The translations under genes were made by a program, and so were the position numbers. Positions 11,201-19,907 of a DNA stretch of 64,000 nucleotides are shown piece after piece. The notes under the pieces were generated by a model. The model did no database searches and was not told the origin of the DNA. It saw nothing but the letters and a program-made list of their open reading frames with translations. Within the stretch, counting starts at the first letter, position 1, and each line of letters begins with the position of its first letter. Origin of the DNA: an uncultured Granulosicoccaceae bacterium (GTDB lineage: Bacteria > Pseudomonadota > Gammaproteobacteria > Granulosicoccales > Granulosicoccaceae); the NCBI GenBank assembly GCA_938035525.1, contig CALHOI010000021.1:1-64000 (forward strand), read 5' to 3'.

Positions 11201-11519
11201 GGTCAATCCTGAAACAGCCAACCTTGAAGATGGCGGTGCAGGTATGTACAGCGACTGGCCGATAACTGTAAGCCAGATCGACAACGATGGCAGACAGGCG
11301 ATTGGCTTTTTGTTGGCAAGAACCACTGCGGTAAACGATGCGGTTGTTTCAGTGACTAACCAAACAACAGGAGAGTTGGTGTATGCCCGACGCATCATCG
11401 GCAACACGGTGGAATTGCCCGTGTATGATGCGCAAGCTTTATACACCGTTGAATTAAGTGATAGCGCGTCCGGGTATTACGAAGTATTCAACGATCAGTC
11501 GGTAGAAAAAAGTCAGTAG
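8259..11519 (+). CDS. Exported PhoD-like metallophosphatase
   Basis: A 1086-residue protein with an N-terminal export signal (KQLIWLPVLAVCVACQSES). The Cys residues there suggest a lipoprotein, although the lipobox is not canonical. The N-terminal half (to about 590) is beta-rich and unassigned. The C-terminal half carries PhoD-type metal motifs: DFVLSTFNCRPG, FLGDQIYEFDP (about 653), IPDDHDVYQGNVWG (about 700), FLTQWAKDW and SGDQHLGLTLQHG (about 867). PhoD-family enzymes are Ca/Fe phosphodiesterases or phosphomonoesterases acting outside the cytoplasm. Classic PhoD is about 550 residues, so the N-terminal region is an extra module. Placement between sugar-nucleotide and capsule genes suggests action on a surface polymer, or simple phosphate scavenging; the sequence does not decide. 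It converges with the gene ending at 11520 with no gap. Confidence 0.75.
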   Translation: MLTKNGRALVKQLIWLPVLAVCVACQSESTNGVGSQAGLQLPLSSFGAVDEPQLQTQSRLTRKQLINPEEPAKTSVRLINAEGLGSLSDEPQISGWQSQGNCGKGNVELQSGGGKRGFLTLSNGCVLTQSTSATISQQALSLRFSFSAARDFANAGASAQLSLNAELLAIDQAGTAQTIAAEQYTLSPDDFDWQARQLLITADQYDAVGDAKLAVRFSLLSDQPQALYLSDVALGLYDANDSMAASNSNAAETGSSSDTAREDNANAQPAVAFKDTWAGVCEQAWVGGAYWANRIHDWEVTQGRLQTRNATSQRPLRSVHRLNSVMSASPESFELGVNTGVVGDGEATGFSGILIGAGGNLDYRAAALIHNRPGRDGGLIAGVDPNGRAFIHDNGVGSKRIVTSNGRATDLADSNGVSLLVRGEYSGQSQYLLRVSVLNADGIVVNAVSTTVPAHRLIGNIALVSTAGLSETQHWFNYFYGAGAKLIDVPERSFGPVLMSTYTLSKNTLTLNAQLPQLCVDAYETPSLDIKRNGEWQSIAFSDIDPAAFVSRFTVADWTASEPMEYRVSLRKKSSEQSHYYYGVVQADPIAKDDFVLSTFNCRPGVLLSDTEGWIQQNNTTPFTWTQERIAYPHSELLANADKHNSDMLAFLGDQIYEFDPNGLIDDENLENLVDDYFWKWQQFVFSVREYTRNTPAFIIPDDHDVYQGNVWGANGIPAVQETDGGFVYPSEFVQIVIKTQTGSLPTHVDNAPVEQGIDVYFTDLVYGGVGIAVLEDRKFKSAPGTPEDAATLLGNRQLDFLTQWAKDWEGQTLKLAISQSPFAQSTTHAGAEAARNLRDNDANGWPKPGRDRAVSALRKAFAPHVSGDQHLGLTLQHGVDQPNDGVFSFAGPSMLNIFPRVWDPSNLNAGPGDPAVDYLGQHTDAHGNLINVLAAANPDSYYLPRPPNGTWQKDQLGIGYGVVRMHKAQRSYSFEAWPAWVNPETANLEDGGAGMYSDWPITVSQIDNDGRQAIGFLLARTTAVNDAVVSVTNQTTGELVYARRIIGNTVELPVYDAQALYTVELSDSASGYYEVFNDQSVEKSQ

Positions 11520-12791
11520 TTAGCCACTGACTTTAGTGAATACCTGCCGGTCCCCGCGATCACCACTGTCCATAATTTCACGATTTTGACTTTGTTTGAA
11601 TTGCAGCAGCTTTTGCCGATCACTCCAGACTGAACGTCTCAGTTTGTCGGGCAAATTCCGGCCTTCACTGGCCATGGCTGGTGCGATGACCCACTCGGGT
11701 ACATTGGTGCCTGCCGATGTTAAATCAAATTGCTTACCCTTGGCACATAGACTGATTAAGTCAATCAATACCGTATCAAAACAGCGGCGTTGATTTGGGA
11801 CAGTTGCGTCAAGGTATTGCGCTGCAAACATGGTTTCCAGCTGTTTGCGCTGTTCTGCCAGCAGAGCCTCTCTGTTTTGGTCTTCGGTGTACTGATTGTA
11901 GGCTTGCGAGATGTTTTGCGTGCCTGGTTGGTTTGTGCGCCATACAAAAACCGGTATGCCTCTGACTATAGCGTCAGCGTACAAAGAATTACCGCCAAAG
12001 AAAACGATATCAGACTTTGCCATAATCGAAAACATGTCGTGATACTCACCCTTACGTAATCCCCAAATACTCGGGGACAGTCCAAGTGATTGTTTCAGGT
12101 TGTCAGCCACTTTTTGAATGATGGGCAAGTCGCGCAGACTTTCACAGACAAACGTCAGTGAGCGTAGGTTTTCAACCGTGTGCAGTGTCTGGTTAAGTGT
12201 TTCCAAGTCGTTGTAAACAACATCATCATTACGCAGGTGAGCCGGGTAAGATAAAAATATCAAGGCATGGTCTTTTTCATTGCGGTAGAACGCATCGCCC
12301 ACACGAGAGGGCAGTGGTGAGAACGCTGCATAGTGCATGTTTGCGTCCAGCTCCTTGGTGCTGGGCAGTAAATCCAGATACGAATCTCGAGATTGGCTGA
12401 TACAACTGACCACATCGCTTTGCATTAAACGAGCGCCGCCCTTTATGCTGATATCGTTGCAGGCAAATGAACCACTGAAGCTGGGCGATAAGTGAATAAC
12501 CGGGCCGGCAAAATCGGCCGGTTTGACATTGATATCGGCTTCAAGCGAAATATCAATAACCATATCGCTTGCTTCAAATACCTTGGCTAAGCTGCTTCGG
12601 TTTGTTGCAGGATTAGCTGCCTTATCCTCGCTGCCTTGTTCGCAGGCGAACGTGGATACCTCGATTTGTGAACCGAAGCGATCAAGCAGAGACTTAACAG
12701 AGCTGGTAATGCCGTTTAACTGTGCGCCAGCGCGACTGAGTCGTTGTTTTGGCTTTTCAGTTTGCTGCGGATAAAGAAGTAAAACTCTCAT
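11520..12791 (-). CDS. Glycosyltransferase-like protein of the capsule region, function unknown
   Basis: About 423 residues from ATG 12791 (MRVLLLYPQQ); a GTG five codons upstream is an alternative. No signal peptide. Two halves suggest a GT-B-like fold. The first begins with a strand MRVLLLYP. The second contains SDIVFFGGNSLYADAIVRGIPVFVW, which resembles the nucleotide-binding region of Kps-type and capsule transferases, where a glycine-rich loop is followed by a residue set near G-P/I-V-V. I cannot place it in a named family. Its start overlaps the end of the upstream glycosyltransferase gene by 35 nt, so the two are translationally linked and probably act on the same polymer. The stop codon abuts that of the convergent PhoD-like gene. 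Confidence 0.55.
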   Translation of the reverse strand: MRVLLLYPQQTEKPKQRLSRAGAQLNGITSSVKSLLDRFGSQIEVSTFACEQGSEDKAANPATNRSSLAKVFEASDMVIDISLEADINVKPADFAGPVIHLSPSFSGSFACNDISIKGGARLMQSDVVSCISQSRDSYLDLLPSTKELDANMHYAAFSPLPSRVGDAFYRNEKDHALIFLSYPAHLRNDDVVYNDLETLNQTLHTVENLRSLTFVCESLRDLPIIQKVADNLKQSLGLSPSIWGLRKGEYHDMFSIMAKSDIVFFGGNSLYADAIVRGIPVFVWRTNQPGTQNISQAYNQYTEDQNREALLAEQRKQLETMFAAQYLDATVPNQRRCFDTVLIDLISLCAKGKQFDLTSAGTNVPEWVIAPAMASEGRNLPDKLRRSVWSDRQKLLQFKQSQNREIMDSGDRGDRQVFTKVSG

Positions 12792-13845
12792 CTTCTGTGA
12801 TTTCACGGTTGGTGGTCCAACGATCTATTAGGGTTTGAACACTGTGAGTAGCCAGACAATGCTCTCTGGCATAGGTCTGCAATGCTTTTTGGCAAGACTC
12901 GTAATACTGTTTGTCAGATAAAGCATCGAACGCTTCCAGCCACTGCTCGGTTGTTTCAACCAAGTGCAATCCGTCCACGCTGTGACGTTTCAGGTCTGCA
13001 GTGGGTGAACAAATAATCGGCACACCGAACGCTGCTGATTCAATAAATTGCGTGTGGGCCTTTGCGTAGTTAATGCGCGTGTTCTGTAGGGGAGCAATGT
13101 TGACCCAGGTTTTGGTCAGTTCGCGCGGCACATTCATGAAATCGTTCCAGGCTCCGCGGATAACTCTGGCGTTTTCAATGCCGCTCGAGCTCAAATCCAG
13201 TGGTCCCACCACGTTAAGTTCTGAGTCCGGCTTTTTTTTCAGAATGCGATTGATCGCAACGCTGGCCTCATCAAAATCTTTTTCCACTCCACTGACGTCT
13301 GAAAAAAAGCTGATTCGCTTGATTGTCGGGTTGTTCAGATTGATTTGGTCGTTACAAGAAAGCCAAAAATTTGACAGTCCGTTAGGGGCGACGTAAATCG
13401 CCTGACTTGGGTCCTGCACGCGACGTGCTCTGGCCAGTTCCTCGGTTGCCGCTGAAACCTCATCAAAATGTTTCAAGGCGAGCTGCTGGCGCAGAAACAT
13501 GGCACGAACGGTTGCCAGCGTCTGGTCTTTCAATAAGAGCTTTGGCGACTCACTGGCAACATCCGGGTCAAATTCGAGTTCGTCGATGTCTGCAACGGTT
13601 CTGATCCCGCGTTTATTGCACTGTTCCAGCACTTTCAGCAGTTTTCTGCTGGCTGTGGGACGCAACACGCTAACCACGTCGTAGCGGCTCAAATTGACCA
13701 AATCCAGATGATCCAGCGTGGTCACGTCTGCCAGGTGGCCTGCGGCCTGCAGGGCTTCTGCCATATGGAAACAGCGGTACCGGATTGAGCCATCTCGGAA
13801 GGCTGTTTCGGCTAACGGGGTATCTGATACAAACAGCACGTTCAT
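12757..13845 (-). CDS. Glycosyltransferase (GT4-like, GT-B fold)
   Basis: About 362 residues from ATG 13845 (MNVLFVSDTPLAET); an upstream in-frame ATG at 13947 would add 34 residues that do not fit the fold, so I prefer 13845. Features are the N-terminal strand VLFVSDTP, the acceptor-side GSIRYRCFHMAEALQAAGH, the segment VADIDELEFDP, YVAPNGLSNFWL at the inter-domain hinge, and a C-terminal donor domain with INYAKAHTQFIESAAFGVPIICSP, the usual E-x7-E-like region with Phe-Gly-Val-Pro. It would transfer a sugar from a nucleotide donor in the cytoplasm. It is divergent from kpsC and overlaps the following gene, forming a two-gene unit. Confidence 0.7.
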   Translation of the reverse strand: MNVLFVSDTPLAETAFRDGSIRYRCFHMAEALQAAGHLADVTTLDHLDLVNLSRYDVVSVLRPTASRKLLKVLEQCNKRGIRTVADIDELEFDPDVASESPKLLLKDQTLATVRAMFLRQQLALKHFDEVSAATEELARARRVQDPSQAIYVAPNGLSNFWLSCNDQINLNNPTIKRISFFSDVSGVEKDFDEASVAINRILKKKPDSELNVVGPLDLSSSGIENARVIRGAWNDFMNVPRELTKTWVNIAPLQNTRINYAKAHTQFIESAAFGVPIICSPTADLKRHSVDGLHLVETTEQWLEAFDALSDKQYYESCQKALQTYAREHCLATHSVQTLIDRWTTNREITEDESFTSLSAAN

Positions 13846-14099
13846 GGGTGGTAAAGCACCTGTCTCAAATGCGCTTCGATGCGCGAGGTCAAGCCAAATA
13901 AAGTGCAATTCCGAGGCCACGAGCAGTGCGCCAGTGCGCAAAATCATACCGGTGCTGCGCAGCTGTTTGAGTGAGCGGTTAGCGCTTGAAATTTCGGCAC
14001 TTTTAAGCGTTCCTCTTAAGTGTGCTAATGGCTTGTTTCCTGCATTTACCTACTCGCGCATTACTGCCGGTTCACTACACACTATAAGAAAACGTTTTT

Positions 14100-16280
14100 G
14101 TGGTCGCTGTTTCCTCACAATTCCCAGCTCAATCCCAGACTGCAATAGCGGTTGCGTTTTCTCGTGGCTTACGAGCTATAAGCCACCTGGAAAAGCTGGC
14201 AGGTGTCGATCAGGTCCTGTCGCCCTCGCAAGCCAGGGCCCGATTGCAGGATGTGTCGTGTGTGTTGGTCTGGGGACGAAAATCCAATACCGCGGCCGCA
14301 CGGAAGTTTGCACAGCGCCATCAGCTCGATGTGGTTTACCTTGAGGATGGATGGATAAGAAGCAGTGCCGCCGATCCGCATTCAAGAATCAGTTATTCAC
14401 TGCTCAAAGATCATACCGGTGTTTATTACGACAGTTCGGTTCCCAGCGATCTGGAAAATTTACTTAATCTTGATACTAAAGCGTTTCGTGAGGTGGCAAC
14501 AGTCGAGCAGTTGGCGTATGCCGCGCAATGTCGTCAGCAGCTGGTGAGCGCTAATATCACCAAATACAATTTCAATTCGATCAATCAAACAACAACGACA
14601 AAGCTTGCTGCGTCGTTGCAGTCACGTGAAAACGGAATGTCAACCCCAAAGCCGAAGGTATTGGTGGTTGATCAGACTCGCGATGATGCGTCGGTACGGT
14701 ATGGTGCTATGGATGCCAATGGTTTTAATGCCATGTTGCAAGCGGCCATCAGTGAAAACCGTGATGCCCAGATTATTGTAAAAGTGCATCCTGATGTTAT
14801 CAGTGGCAGGCGTAAGGGCTACTTGGCCGATTTGTCTAGTACGCCCGGCATTCAATTACTCAGTGATACCACCAACCCCTTGCAGTTGCTTAAGCAAGTC
14901 GACAAAGTCTATGTCGGTACCTCGCAACTTGGGTATGAAGCCTTGTTGTGCGATAAACCGGTTGTGGTTTTTGGTCAGCCGTTTTATGCCGGCTGGGGAC
15001 TGACAGACGATCGCAACCCAGTAACACGGCGTAAGCAACAGCGCAGTATTAACGAGCTATTTTTCGCCACACACATAGCGATGGCAAAGTACTGCAATCC
15101 GGTTACCGGTGAACTGTGGCAACTGCACGAATGCCTGGAGCATGTTGAACTCCAGCAGCGCATGTTTGCCAGAAATGCGCATCATTTTGAATGCGTCGGT
15201 ATCACCGCGTGGAAACAGAAATACATTCGACAATATTTGCGCTCGCCTGACGGCTCTGTGAGCTTTGTCAGTAGTAGTGTCAATGCTGCGGCAAACGATC
15301 AACTTGCTGAGGGTGATCGTGATGACACGCGGCAAGCGGCTACGGCCAGGTTGACCTGGGGTTACAGAGCGTTTAGTGATCTGCAGCCAACAGACCCGCA
15401 AGCCGATAGGGGGTTGCCGGTATTTAGAGTCGAAGACGGCTTTATGCGCTCCAGCGGTCTGGGCTCCGATTTCAATGCACCTGCCTCATTGGTGCTCGAT
15501 AGCCTCGGTATGTACTTTGATCCGGCCCGTCCCAGTGAGCTTGAGGAGCTGTTAAACCGCCATGATTGCACGCCAAAAGAAATATTTCGTGCTGTAGCAC
15601 TAAAAAAGCTCATCTTATCGTCGCGCCTGTCGAAATATAACGTAGGAGCAAAAAGTAACTTATTGTTACCTGAGCCTGGCAAGGTCCATGTGCTGGTTGT
15701 TGGTCAGGTTGAAGACGATGAATCCATTCGGCGCGGTTGTGACGGAGTTCGCAAAAACGCTGATCTGTTGATTGCTGTTCGCAAAGCCATGCCGGATGCA
15801 TGGATTCGCTACAAGCCACACCCGGACGTGGTGGCAGGTAATCGAAAAGGCAAAGTAGAGAAGAGTGTGCTGGATGAACATGCAGATGCAGTGGATGCTG
15901 ACGCCTCAATCGTTGATTGTCTCGACGTGTGCGATGAATTACACACAATGACATCGCTGTCAGGATTTGAAGCCTTGTTAAGAGGCAAAAGAGTGGTGAC
16001 CTACGGAACCCCGTTTTATGCAGGCTGGGGATTAACTGAAGATCATCAACCCAATGAGCGACGCACGCGTCGCAGAACGCTGGATGAACTGGTGTACCTA
16101 TCGTTGATTGCGTATCCGAGATACGTTGACATCGATACCGGAGAGTTCACAACACCAGAGGATCTGGTGCTAACAATAAAAAGCAAAAATGCAATGAACA
16201 AGCGACATTCGGGCAAGTGGTCTACAAGGCAGTTAAACAAGGTTGTTAATATCGTGAAAGGACTTCGTTATGCGCCCTGA
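14100..16280 (+). CDS. kpsC: KpsC capsule polysaccharide beta-Kdo transferase
   Basis: A 726-residue protein made of two homologous halves, as in KpsC, where two glycosyltransferase modules alternate beta-2,4 and beta-2,7 Kdo transfers onto a phosphatidylglycerol acceptor to build the poly-Kdo linker. First half: VLVWGRKSNT, VVYLEDGWIRSS, VKVHPDVISGRRKGYL, then TSQLGYEALLCDKPVVVFG and FYAGWGLTDDR. Second half repeats these: FRVEDGFMRSSGLGSD, YKPHPDVVAGNRKGK, MTSLSGFEALLRGKRVVTYG and FYAGWGLTEDH. Both halves look intact. The start is a GTG without a strong ribosome-binding site. The stop overlaps kpsS by 11 nt. No ABC exporter genes (kpsM/T/D/E) are seen in the window. Confidence 0.93.
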   Translation: MVAVSSQFPAQSQTAIAVAFSRGLRAISHLEKLAGVDQVLSPSQARARLQDVSCVLVWGRKSNTAAARKFAQRHQLDVVYLEDGWIRSSAADPHSRISYSLLKDHTGVYYDSSVPSDLENLLNLDTKAFREVATVEQLAYAAQCRQQLVSANITKYNFNSINQTTTTKLAASLQSRENGMSTPKPKVLVVDQTRDDASVRYGAMDANGFNAMLQAAISENRDAQIIVKVHPDVISGRRKGYLADLSSTPGIQLLSDTTNPLQLLKQVDKVYVGTSQLGYEALLCDKPVVVFGQPFYAGWGLTDDRNPVTRRKQQRSINELFFATHIAMAKYCNPVTGELWQLHECLEHVELQQRMFARNAHHFECVGITAWKQKYIRQYLRSPDGSVSFVSSSVNAAANDQLAEGDRDDTRQAATARLTWGYRAFSDLQPTDPQADRGLPVFRVEDGFMRSSGLGSDFNAPASLVLDSLGMYFDPARPSELEELLNRHDCTPKEIFRAVALKKLILSSRLSKYNVGAKSNLLLPEPGKVHVLVVGQVEDDESIRRGCDGVRKNADLLIAVRKAMPDAWIRYKPHPDVVAGNRKGKVEKSVLDEHADAVDADASIVDCLDVCDELHTMTSLSGFEALLRGKRVVTYGTPFYAGWGLTEDHQPNERRTRRRTLDELVYLSLIAYPRYVDIDTGEFTTPEDLVLTIKSKNAMNKRHSGKWSTRQLNKVVNIVKGLRYAP

Positions 16281-17586
16281 TGTTCTGCTGCTTCAAGGGC
16301 CAATAGGACCCTTTTTCTCGCGTTTTGGTGATGAGCTTGAGTCGCGTGGCTTTAATGTACATAAGGTCAATCTAAACGGCGGTGATAAGCTGTTTTACAA
16401 ACGATCTGGTGCCATTGATTTCTCTGGTGAACTTCAACATTGGGACGCATTTCTTGAGCGACTGATCGCCAACAAGAACATCGGCAGAATTTATCTATTT
16501 GGCGATTGCCGTATTTACCATCGCATTGCCAAAGAGGTTGCGCACCGCAATGGTGTCAGGGTGTTTGTGTTTGAAGAGGGCTACATCAGACCCAACTTCA
16601 TCACTCTGGAAGAAGATGGCGTTAATGGCCATTCGCCAATGCTGCGTAAAGGTTTTAAATTGCCGGTAGTGAAAAAACCAAGTCAAAAAGAATCCGAATT
16701 TTCCATTAACGTTTTTGCGTTGATGGCTATTCATTCCATGGCTTATTATCTGGCCAGTGCGTATCGTAAAAAGCTGTTTCCCGGCTATCAGCATCATCGC
16801 GATTTTCGCTGGTTACCCGAAGGTTTTCGCTGGATAATTTCAGGTTTTCGAAAACTGCGCTTTGCGCGCAAAGAGCGCCATATGCTGGGTAATTTGTTGC
16901 CCGAATTCGAAAACAACTATTTTGTCTGCCCATTGCAGGTGCATTGCGACATGCAAGTGGTTGTGCATTCCGATTACAATTCAATAGAACACTTTATTGG
17001 AGATGTGGTGACGTCCTTTGCCAAGCACGCACCAAAAAATAAAGCGATCGTGTTTAAACATCACCCGCTTGATCGTGGTTACACCGACTACACCAACCTG
17101 TTTAATAATCTGGTTAGTGAACTTGGTTTGCAGGGCAGGGTTTTCTATGTACACGATCTGTGCTTACCGACTTTGTTAAAGCATGCGCAAGGCACGGTTG
17201 TTATCAACAGTACCGTTGGTATGTCCTCGTTGTTTCATGGAACGCCTGTTAAAACGCTTGGCAAGGCAATATACAATTTACCTGGGTTGACATCACAGGC
17301 TTCTTTAAAAGCGTTCTGGCGCAAAACCGGAAAGGTAGACAGAGACATGTTTTTGCGGTTGCGCAATTATCTGGTGTCTCATAATCAGCTCAATGGCAAC
17401 ATGTGTAAACCAATGAGTGAAGAATCTATTTCGGGATTGGTGTGGTCTGATCAGTTACTCTCCGAACACACGTATACGCCCGATCGTATTGACACTCCAA
17501 CGAAACCGACGCTACGCGTTGTTGCCGGACTGGATGTTCAGCGTAAAGCTGACGATGGTCGTTCGGATGACGCTGAAGCGGCTTGA
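16270..17586 (+). CDS. kpsS: KpsS capsule polysaccharide Kdo transferase
   Basis: A 438-residue cytoplasmic protein of the KpsS/LipB family, which adds the first Kdo to lyso-phosphatidylglycerol before KpsC extends it. Evidence: the N-terminal LLLQGPIGPFFSRFGDEL, LFGDCRIYHRIAKEVA, VFEEGYIRPNFITLEEDGVN, then KHHPLDRGYTDY and VVINSTVGMSSLFHGTPVKTLG. Length is slightly above family average because of a polar C-terminal tail after about residue 400. The ATG overlaps the 3' end of kpsC in another frame and has AAGGA 7 nt upstream. The two genes form a translationally coupled pair. Confidence 0.93.
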   Translation: MRPDVLLLQGPIGPFFSRFGDELESRGFNVHKVNLNGGDKLFYKRSGAIDFSGELQHWDAFLERLIANKNIGRIYLFGDCRIYHRIAKEVAHRNGVRVFVFEEGYIRPNFITLEEDGVNGHSPMLRKGFKLPVVKKPSQKESEFSINVFALMAIHSMAYYLASAYRKKLFPGYQHHRDFRWLPEGFRWIISGFRKLRFARKERHMLGNLLPEFENNYFVCPLQVHCDMQVVVHSDYNSIEHFIGDVVTSFAKHAPKNKAIVFKHHPLDRGYTDYTNLFNNLVSELGLQGRVFYVHDLCLPTLLKHAQGTVVINSTVGMSSLFHGTPVKTLGKAIYNLPGLTSQASLKAFWRKTGKVDRDMFLRLRNYLVSHNQLNGNMCKPMSEESISGLVWSDQLLSEHTYTPDRIDTPTKPTLRVVAGLDVQRKADDGRSDDAEAA

Positions 17587-17660
17587 GCTAAGGTATCCCT
17601 ATCAGGGTTGAATTCAGAACTAATTGTGTTCTGGCGCCCACACCTAACATTAGAGGACTC

Positions 17661-17780
17661 ATGGATGAATCTTTTGATGTATTACCGGCTGAACGAATAA
17701 CAGCCGATCTGATACCAGATAATCTAAAACAATTAAGTATCGATGGTGGATCGATGGCGGTAAGTTGGTTGACGTACTAA
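17661..17780 (+). CDS. Possible 39-residue small protein
   Basis: A short frame, MDESFDVLPAERITADLIPD and onwards, with a good GAGG ribosome-binding site 7 nt before the ATG, lying 74 nt after kpsS on the same strand. It is acidic with no membrane segment or known motif. It could be a real small protein or chance; only the ribosome-binding site and position support it. Confidence 0.3.
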   Translation: MDESFDVLPAERITADLIPDNLKQLSIDGGSMAVSWLTY

Positions 17781-17798
17781 CCAGCGCTGAATGCCTGG

Positions 17799-19178
17799 CT
17801 AGCCGTTCAACACTCTAATTACTTCACTCAAACTGACTTTGCCTTCCTTGGCCTTGGTCATCAACTGTCGTTGTAAGGCTGTAAACCCGGTGCTGTTTTC
17901 GCCCACCTTGTCGCTGCATGGAAACAGGTGGTTCTGTTGATCGCGTTCCAGCACTTCGTAAACCGAGAGTGGTTCGCCATTGGCACTGCCCGCGCACTTG
18001 TCGCAGCCAACAGAGCGCATGAATTGCTCGGTATTGCCGTCAGTTAACCAGCTCACCACGTTCTCTGTGACCGGCGTTCTGAGCTGCTCCAGCCAATGCT
18101 GTTCGTAGTCATTCAAAACCGAGCGTTCAACGCAATGCGGGCAATTGGTGCGTACAGCATAGTGATTAACAACGGTGTCCACCGTACGGTGCAAAGGTGC
18201 GCGGCGAACAATACCGGCATTGAGCACTTGCAGCAGGTCTGCGTCTTTCCCCGTTTGCAATGCCTGTACGGTCAATACGCCCTGATCGCTGGCATTGGCT
18301 ATGCGTTCCTGACACGCCTCTGGCACGTTGCCGCCAACAAGTAGTATGTCGTGACTAATATCCAGTGCCTTGTTCCAGGTTTTGGTGTGCTCTGCCTGAT
18401 CAATATGATGCAAATCAATTTGTGTGGTGCGTGGCAAACTGTATCGATGCCGGTGATTAACAGACAGTAGTTTGAGCGCGGGCGAAATCAATTCTTGATT
18501 GATCGCTAAAAGAGTGTCGTTTAGTTGGTGTGTTTCACAACTGGTAATCAGTAGCGAGCCATTCTTGCGCTGCAAACGTGCGCGCAGGGCGTTGAGCTGG
18601 TTGGCCTGAAACCCAAGTTCATCCAGTAAAGGCGGCATGGGCAGTATCGGGTCAAAATCAAACTCCAGAAAATCACCGTTAACGGTTTGTATTGCTCGTA
18701 GTGTGACGGCTGTTTGAGTGTGGCCGGCAAGTAAGGTGAATCGGGCTGAGCGTTGCGGCTGCTCGTGATAGTGCTCGCCCCAGAGCTTCATTTGCAGCGA
18801 TTCTGTGGCCCATATCAAGTTACTGGAATCGTTAACCACGTGTTCGTCGTAAGCGCCGCCTGTGCGGTAGCGAATGCGCCACACGCTGGCATCAGGCTCA
18901 ATCGACAGTTGCTGACAATGGCGTTTGCTCGCGCCCTCAAACAGATCAGCCAGAAATCGCCATGCACCTCGCTGGGTTGCTGCCGCAGCAGTTTCTATTG
19001 CCTGCAGATCGAGCAATTCGGGGTTGTCCAGTCTGAATATTGGCGACTGTGTTTGCTTGTCGGTACGTACCTGTGCCATACAAAAATCATTAAAACCGCG
19101 GCGGATAACGTTGTTATCGGCTCGATCAGGCTTTTTTACAGGTCGCGCAACAAGTTTAAAACCGCTACAGTTACTCAT
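17799..19178 (-). CDS. GspE/PilB-family homologue without Walker A and B residues
   Basis: A 459-residue protein that follows secretion-ATPase architecture but lacks catalytic residues. QLSIEPDASVWRIRYRTGG matches the SDIHIEP...RFRVDG segment. LLDELGFQANQLNALRARL matches the stretch before the P-loop. At the P-loop position, where the family has GPTGSGKTT, the sequence is SCETHQLNDTLLAIN. At Walker B, where GEIRD is expected, it has DILLVGGNVPE. The zinc-binding tetracysteine survives as CPHC (346-349) and CDKC (392-395). The C-terminal segment SVYEVLERD matches the usual AIYE. It is probably a non-hydrolysing structural or regulatory relative. No other secretion or pilus genes are nearby. 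The start is uncertain: ATG 19178 or 19079, neither with a ribosome-binding site. Confidence 0.6.
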   Translation of the reverse strand: MSNCSGFKLVARPVKKPDRADNNVIRRGFNDFCMAQVRTDKQTQSPIFRLDNPELLDLQAIETAAAATQRGAWRFLADLFEGASKRHCQQLSIEPDASVWRIRYRTGGAYDEHVVNDSSNLIWATESLQMKLWGEHYHEQPQRSARFTLLAGHTQTAVTLRAIQTVNGDFLEFDFDPILPMPPLLDELGFQANQLNALRARLQRKNGSLLITSCETHQLNDTLLAINQELISPALKLLSVNHRHRYSLPRTTQIDLHHIDQAEHTKTWNKALDISHDILLVGGNVPEACQERIANASDQGVLTVQALQTGKDADLLQVLNAGIVRRAPLHRTVDTVVNHYAVRTNCPHCVERSVLNDYEQHWLEQLRTPVTENVVSWLTDGNTEQFMRSVGCDKCAGSANGEPLSVYEVLERDQQNHLFPCSDKVGENSTGFTALQRQLMTKAKEGKVSLSEVIRVLNG

Positions 19179-19202
19179 TTAGCAATCGAGTAAGAAACAC
19201 TT

Positions 19203-19892
19203 ATGCAGGCACCGGTTATTGCCCCTTCAATTTTGTCAGCAGACTTTGCCCGGCTGGGCGAGGAGGTAGACAACGTTTTGTCTTCGGGTGCCGATTGGGT
19301 GCATTTCGATGTCATGGATAACCACTACGTGCCAAATTTAACAATCGGGCCCCTGGTTTGCGAAGCGCTGCGATCACACGGCGTAACAGCGCCCATCGAT
19401 GTGCATTTAATGGTGTCTCCGGTTGATCGATTAATTGGCGATTTTGTTGAAGCCGGAGCCAGCTGTATTACTTTTCATCCCGAAGCCACTGAGCATGTAG
19501 ATCGATCGCTGCAGTTGGTTCGTGACGCCGGACTAATGAGCGGCTTGGTTTTTAATCCCGCAACGCCGTTGCATTTGCTCGATCATGTGATGGATAAAGT
19601 TGACATCATTTTATTGATGTCGGTCAATCCGGGATTTGGTGGGCAGGCGTTTATCCCTCACACACTCGACAAGCTGCGCGCAGTAAGACAACGTATAGAC
19701 CAGTCCGGGCATGCCATTCGTTTAGAAGTCGATGGGGGTGTGAAAGTAGATAACATCGGCCAGATCGCAGCTGCCGGTGCTGATACCTTCGTTGCCGGCT
19801 CAGCTATTTTTAACGCGCGCAGTAAAGACGACGCGAATGGTTATGATTCGGTCATCAGTCAATTCAAAGAATCTATTGCCAGCGCTGGCTAG
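19203..19892 (+). CDS. rpe: Ribulose-phosphate 3-epimerase
   Basis: A 229-residue TIM-barrel enzyme interconverting ribulose 5-phosphate and xylulose 5-phosphate in the pentose phosphate pathway. Diagnostic segments are [36 protein letters not shown] (metal-binding His and Asp), [25 protein letters not shown] and [12 protein letters not shown] (second metal Asp). Length is normal. It is divergent from the GspE-like gene, 24 nt apart. In many proteobacteria rpe sits near gph and trpE; here the trp operon is 2.3 kb downstream with fumarase between. A 13-nt tandem repeat follows the stop codon. Confidence 0.96.
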   Translation: MQAPVIAPSILSADFARLGEEVDNVLSSGADWVHFDVMDNHYVPNLTIGPLVCEALRSHGVTAPIDVHLMVSPVDRLIGDFVEAGASCITFHPEATEHVDRSLQLVRDAGLMSGLVFNPATPLHLLDHVMDKVDIILLMSVNPGFGGQAFIPHTLDKLRAVRQRIDQSGHAIRLEVDGGVKVDNIGQIAAAGADTFVAGSAIFNARSKDDANGYDSVISQFKESIASAG

Positions 19893-19907
19893 CTGGACTT
19901 TGATACC

